A DNA stretch of 44,306 nucleotides from an uncultured Thermomicrobiaceae bacterium (lineage in GTDB: Bacteria > Chloroflexota > Chloroflexia > Thermomicrobiales > Thermomicrobiaceae). Positions 42,674-44,306 of this stretch are shown one piece after another. Every line of letters starts with the position of its first letter. Within the stretch, counting starts at the first letter, position 1. Below the pieces are notes generated by a model, which saw only the letters and a list, made by a program, of their open reading frames with translations, did not search any database and was not told the origin of the DNA. The stretch spans positions 1 to 44,306 of the forward strand of contig CALKCJ010000032.1 in NCBI GenBank assembly GCA_938082375.1, given 5' to 3'. The translations under genes and the position numbers were made by a program.

Positions 42674-43420
42674 TCATTCGTCCGGGCGGGGCAGGCGGGC
42701 CTCGACCGGCGGCAATGGGGGAAACGGTTTGTGCGGCTCTGCCTGGTACCAATAGGCGGTGCTGGCGTATCGAGTCAGGTTCTGGATGTCGAGATGGCAG
42801 CCGACGTAGTGCCCCCAGCCATCGGCTTCGAGGATCACGTCGTCGCCCTCGCCACTCCGGTTCGTGCCGCCGAACCGGTACTCCTCGAGGCTCATGCCGG
42901 CCGGCGAGATCCCGTCGCAGGGGTTTTGCCGACGCCACTGCGCGTGGAAGCGCCCTGGCTCATCTGCCAGCCGCGCGTAGCTCTCGTAGTCGATGGCATA
43001 GTACAGGCCACGGGCTCTCGGGCGCACTCGCTGGTCAGGCTCAACACGGCCCGGCTGGAGAACGTCAGCGGGAAGTAGCAGGTCATCCCGCGCCCGGCCT
43101 GCGGCGTCATCGCGAGCGGCAGGCAGGCGAAGTTGCGTGTCTCGGCGTGGCCCAGGCCGAAGAAGTCGCCGAGCGGCACCTCGACGCTCGGGTGTGGCTC
43201 ACCGTCCCACCACATGCGGAGCACGCAGCGGCGCAGGTAGTACGACTTTTGGCGGGCGGATGTCATCCAGATATGGGTGATGCAGCCGGAGCGTCGGCCT
43301 CGAGCAGCATCGCCGTCTCACCCGGCTGTACCCAGATGTAGTCCTGATTCCCACCACTCCGGTCGTAGCTGGAGGCGCGCCGGTTCCTGGCCAGGCTGCG
43401 CCGGGCCAGGCTACGGAGCG
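42674..43420 (-). pseudogene. DUF2961-family protein, two frameshifts and an internal deletion
   Basis: Three frames on the minus strand assemble a DUF2961 protein: SSYDRSGGNQDYIWVQPGET (about 43370-43310), then HIWMTSARQKSYYLRR, VLRMWWDGEPHPSVEVPLGD and FFGLGHAETRNF, then LYYAIDYESYARLADEPGRF, FHAQWRRQNP, VILEADGWGHYVGCHLD and the C-terminal YWYQAEPHKPFPPLPPVE. One base is missing near 43289 (restoring DAPGCITHIW) and one near 43008 (restoring VALYYAIDY). After QNLTR the sequence jumps to the C-terminal motif, so 80-100 residues, including the usual GTEDYF block, are lost. No start codon with ribosome binding site is visible. DUF2961 proteins are glycan-active beta-barrel enzymes. Confidence 0.8.
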
Positions 43421-43556
43421 GCCCTCGATGGTGCCGTCGCTCTCCAACAACGGCGTGCTCCTCTTGCTTTCGCCCGTCGACAAGGCGGAATCTCCTGCTA
43501 TGCTGAAGCTGTGTCAACCGGAAGCGCACCGGGATAGGATTCACCGGAGGGATGCC

Positions 43557-44306
43557 ATGCGTCTGACACCGGAGGTCTACCTGGTCGGCGGCGGCCCGAC
43601 GTTCGCCTTCGGGCTCTCGAACGATCCCGATTGCCATGTCTATCTGGTGGACGGCGGGGACGAGCTGGCGTTGATCGACTGCGGGATGGCCGACGGCGAC
43701 TCGCTCGACCGCATCATGGAGAACATCCGCCAAGAAGGGCTCGATCCCTCGCGCCTGCGGCACCTACTGCTCACGCACTATCACATCGATCACGCTGGTG
43801 GCGCGGCGGCCTTCCAGGAGCGCTTCGACCTGATCACCTATGCGGCCTGGGATGCGGCGGAGGCGCTGCGCGCCGGCGATGAGGTCGCCACCTCGCTCGA
43901 CGTGGCCAAGCGCGCCGGCTTCTATCGCGCCGACTACCGCTTCCGACCCTGCCGGGTCGACCGCGAGCTGCGCGAGGGCGACCGGGTGTGCGTCGGTGCG
44001 CTGGAGCTCGAGGTCTACGAGACGCCCGGGCACTGCGACGGCCACCTGTCGTTCCTGCTTCGCGGCCGTGCGCTGACGTATCTGTTCGCCGCCGACGCCG
44101 TCTTCCACGGTGGCCGGGTGGTGCTGCAGAACATCCACGACTGCAGCGTCACCAAATCGGCCGAGAGCGTGGCCAAGCTGGCCGGGCTGGAGTTCGACGC
44201 GCTGCTGCCGGGGCACGTCGCGATCGCGCTGCGCGACGGCCGCAAGCACGTGGAGATGGCGCACGACACCTTCCAGCACCTGTTCGTCCCGCGCAGCTTT
44301 ATGTAG
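43557..44306 (+). CDS. MBL-fold metallo-hydrolase
   Basis: A 249-residue metallo-beta-lactamase-fold protein: LIDCGMADGD, LLTHYHIDHAGGAAAF (the H-x-H-x-D-H metal motif), TPGHCDGHLSFLL and LLPGHVAIAL, which supply the two-metal site. Members include glyoxalase II-like thioesterases and lactonases; substrate unknown. GGAGG stands seven bases ahead of the ATG at 43557; an open frame from 43428 would add an unrelated leader. The gene ends exactly at the window edge with TAG and is complete. Confidence 0.85.
   Translation: MRLTPEVYLVGGGPTFAFGLSNDPDCHVYLVDGGDELALIDCGMADGDSLDRIMENIRQEGLDPSRLRHLLLTHYHIDHAGGAAAFQERFDLITYAAWDAAEALRAGDEVATSLDVAKRAGFYRADYRFRPCRVDRELREGDRVCVGALELEVYETPGHCDGHLSFLLRGRALTYLFAADAVFHGGRVVLQNIHDCSVTKSAESVAKLAGLEFDALLPGHVAIALRDGRKHVEMAHDTFQHLFVPRSFM

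Overview
The window is high in G+C and gene-dense, with strong GGAGG-type ribosome binding sites and frequent GTG starts. Gene content (split lipoate ligase, SelA-like and creatininase-like enzymes, a MoxR/VWA pair, permeases with winged-helix tails) and protein style suggest a thermophilic member of the Chloroflexota, most likely class Thermomicrobia. That is an inference from protein character; no rRNA or marker gene is present. No tRNA, rRNA, CRISPR array, insertion sequence or phage gene was seen.

Left part (1-8.7 kb): the end of a nitrilase-family amidohydrolase, a DAO-type FAD oxidoreductase, a twice-frameshifted MmgE/PrpD gene, a YIP1-like membrane protein, a second DAO-type oxidoreductase, the lipoate ligase pair LplB-LplA, and a SelA-like PLP enzyme followed by a creatininase-family amidohydrolase. 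Middle-left (8.7-20.6 kb): a MoxR-like ATPase/VWA pair with its own promoter, an orphan secretion-type ATPase, citrate synthase, a SWIM zinc-finger protein, a DoxX-like membrane protein, a decayed YbaK deacylase, dihydrolipoyl dehydrogenase and a CPA2 antiporter.

Centre (20.6-28.4 kb): the best-defined system. It runs glpF, dhaK, dhaL, glpK, a methyltransferase-like gene, a single-domain dhaM, an HPr-like gene and ptsI on one strand. Together these would import glycerol, phosphorylate it with ATP, and phosphorylate dihydroxyacetone through an EI-HPr-DhaM-DhaL-DhaK phosphorelay. No sugar EIIB/EIIC gene is in the window, so this PTS looks dedicated to dihydroxyacetone or to regulation.

Right part (28.4-44.3 kb): a frameshifted unknown gene; an operon for a two-subunit FAD/[2Fe-2S] dehydrogenase of the HcnA/HcnB kind with a mannose-6-phosphate isomerase; a CapA-type protein; a complete Mn/Zn/Fe-type ABC importer whose two permeases both carry C-terminal winged-helix domains and whose promoter overlaps a DtxR/MntR-like TTAG-N6-CTAA box; a dUTPase-like protein; small unknown proteins; an SDR with a replaced active site; an alpha/beta-hydrolase-like protein without its nucleophile; a PNPOx-like protein; a broken DUF2961 gene; and an MBL-fold hydrolase.

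Recurring themes are single-base indels, several in short G or C runs, in three otherwise recognisable genes (MmgE/PrpD, the 28.5 kb gene, DUF2961), and a palindromic intergenic repeat in three copies. The indels may be true decay or base-calling error; reads would settle this.
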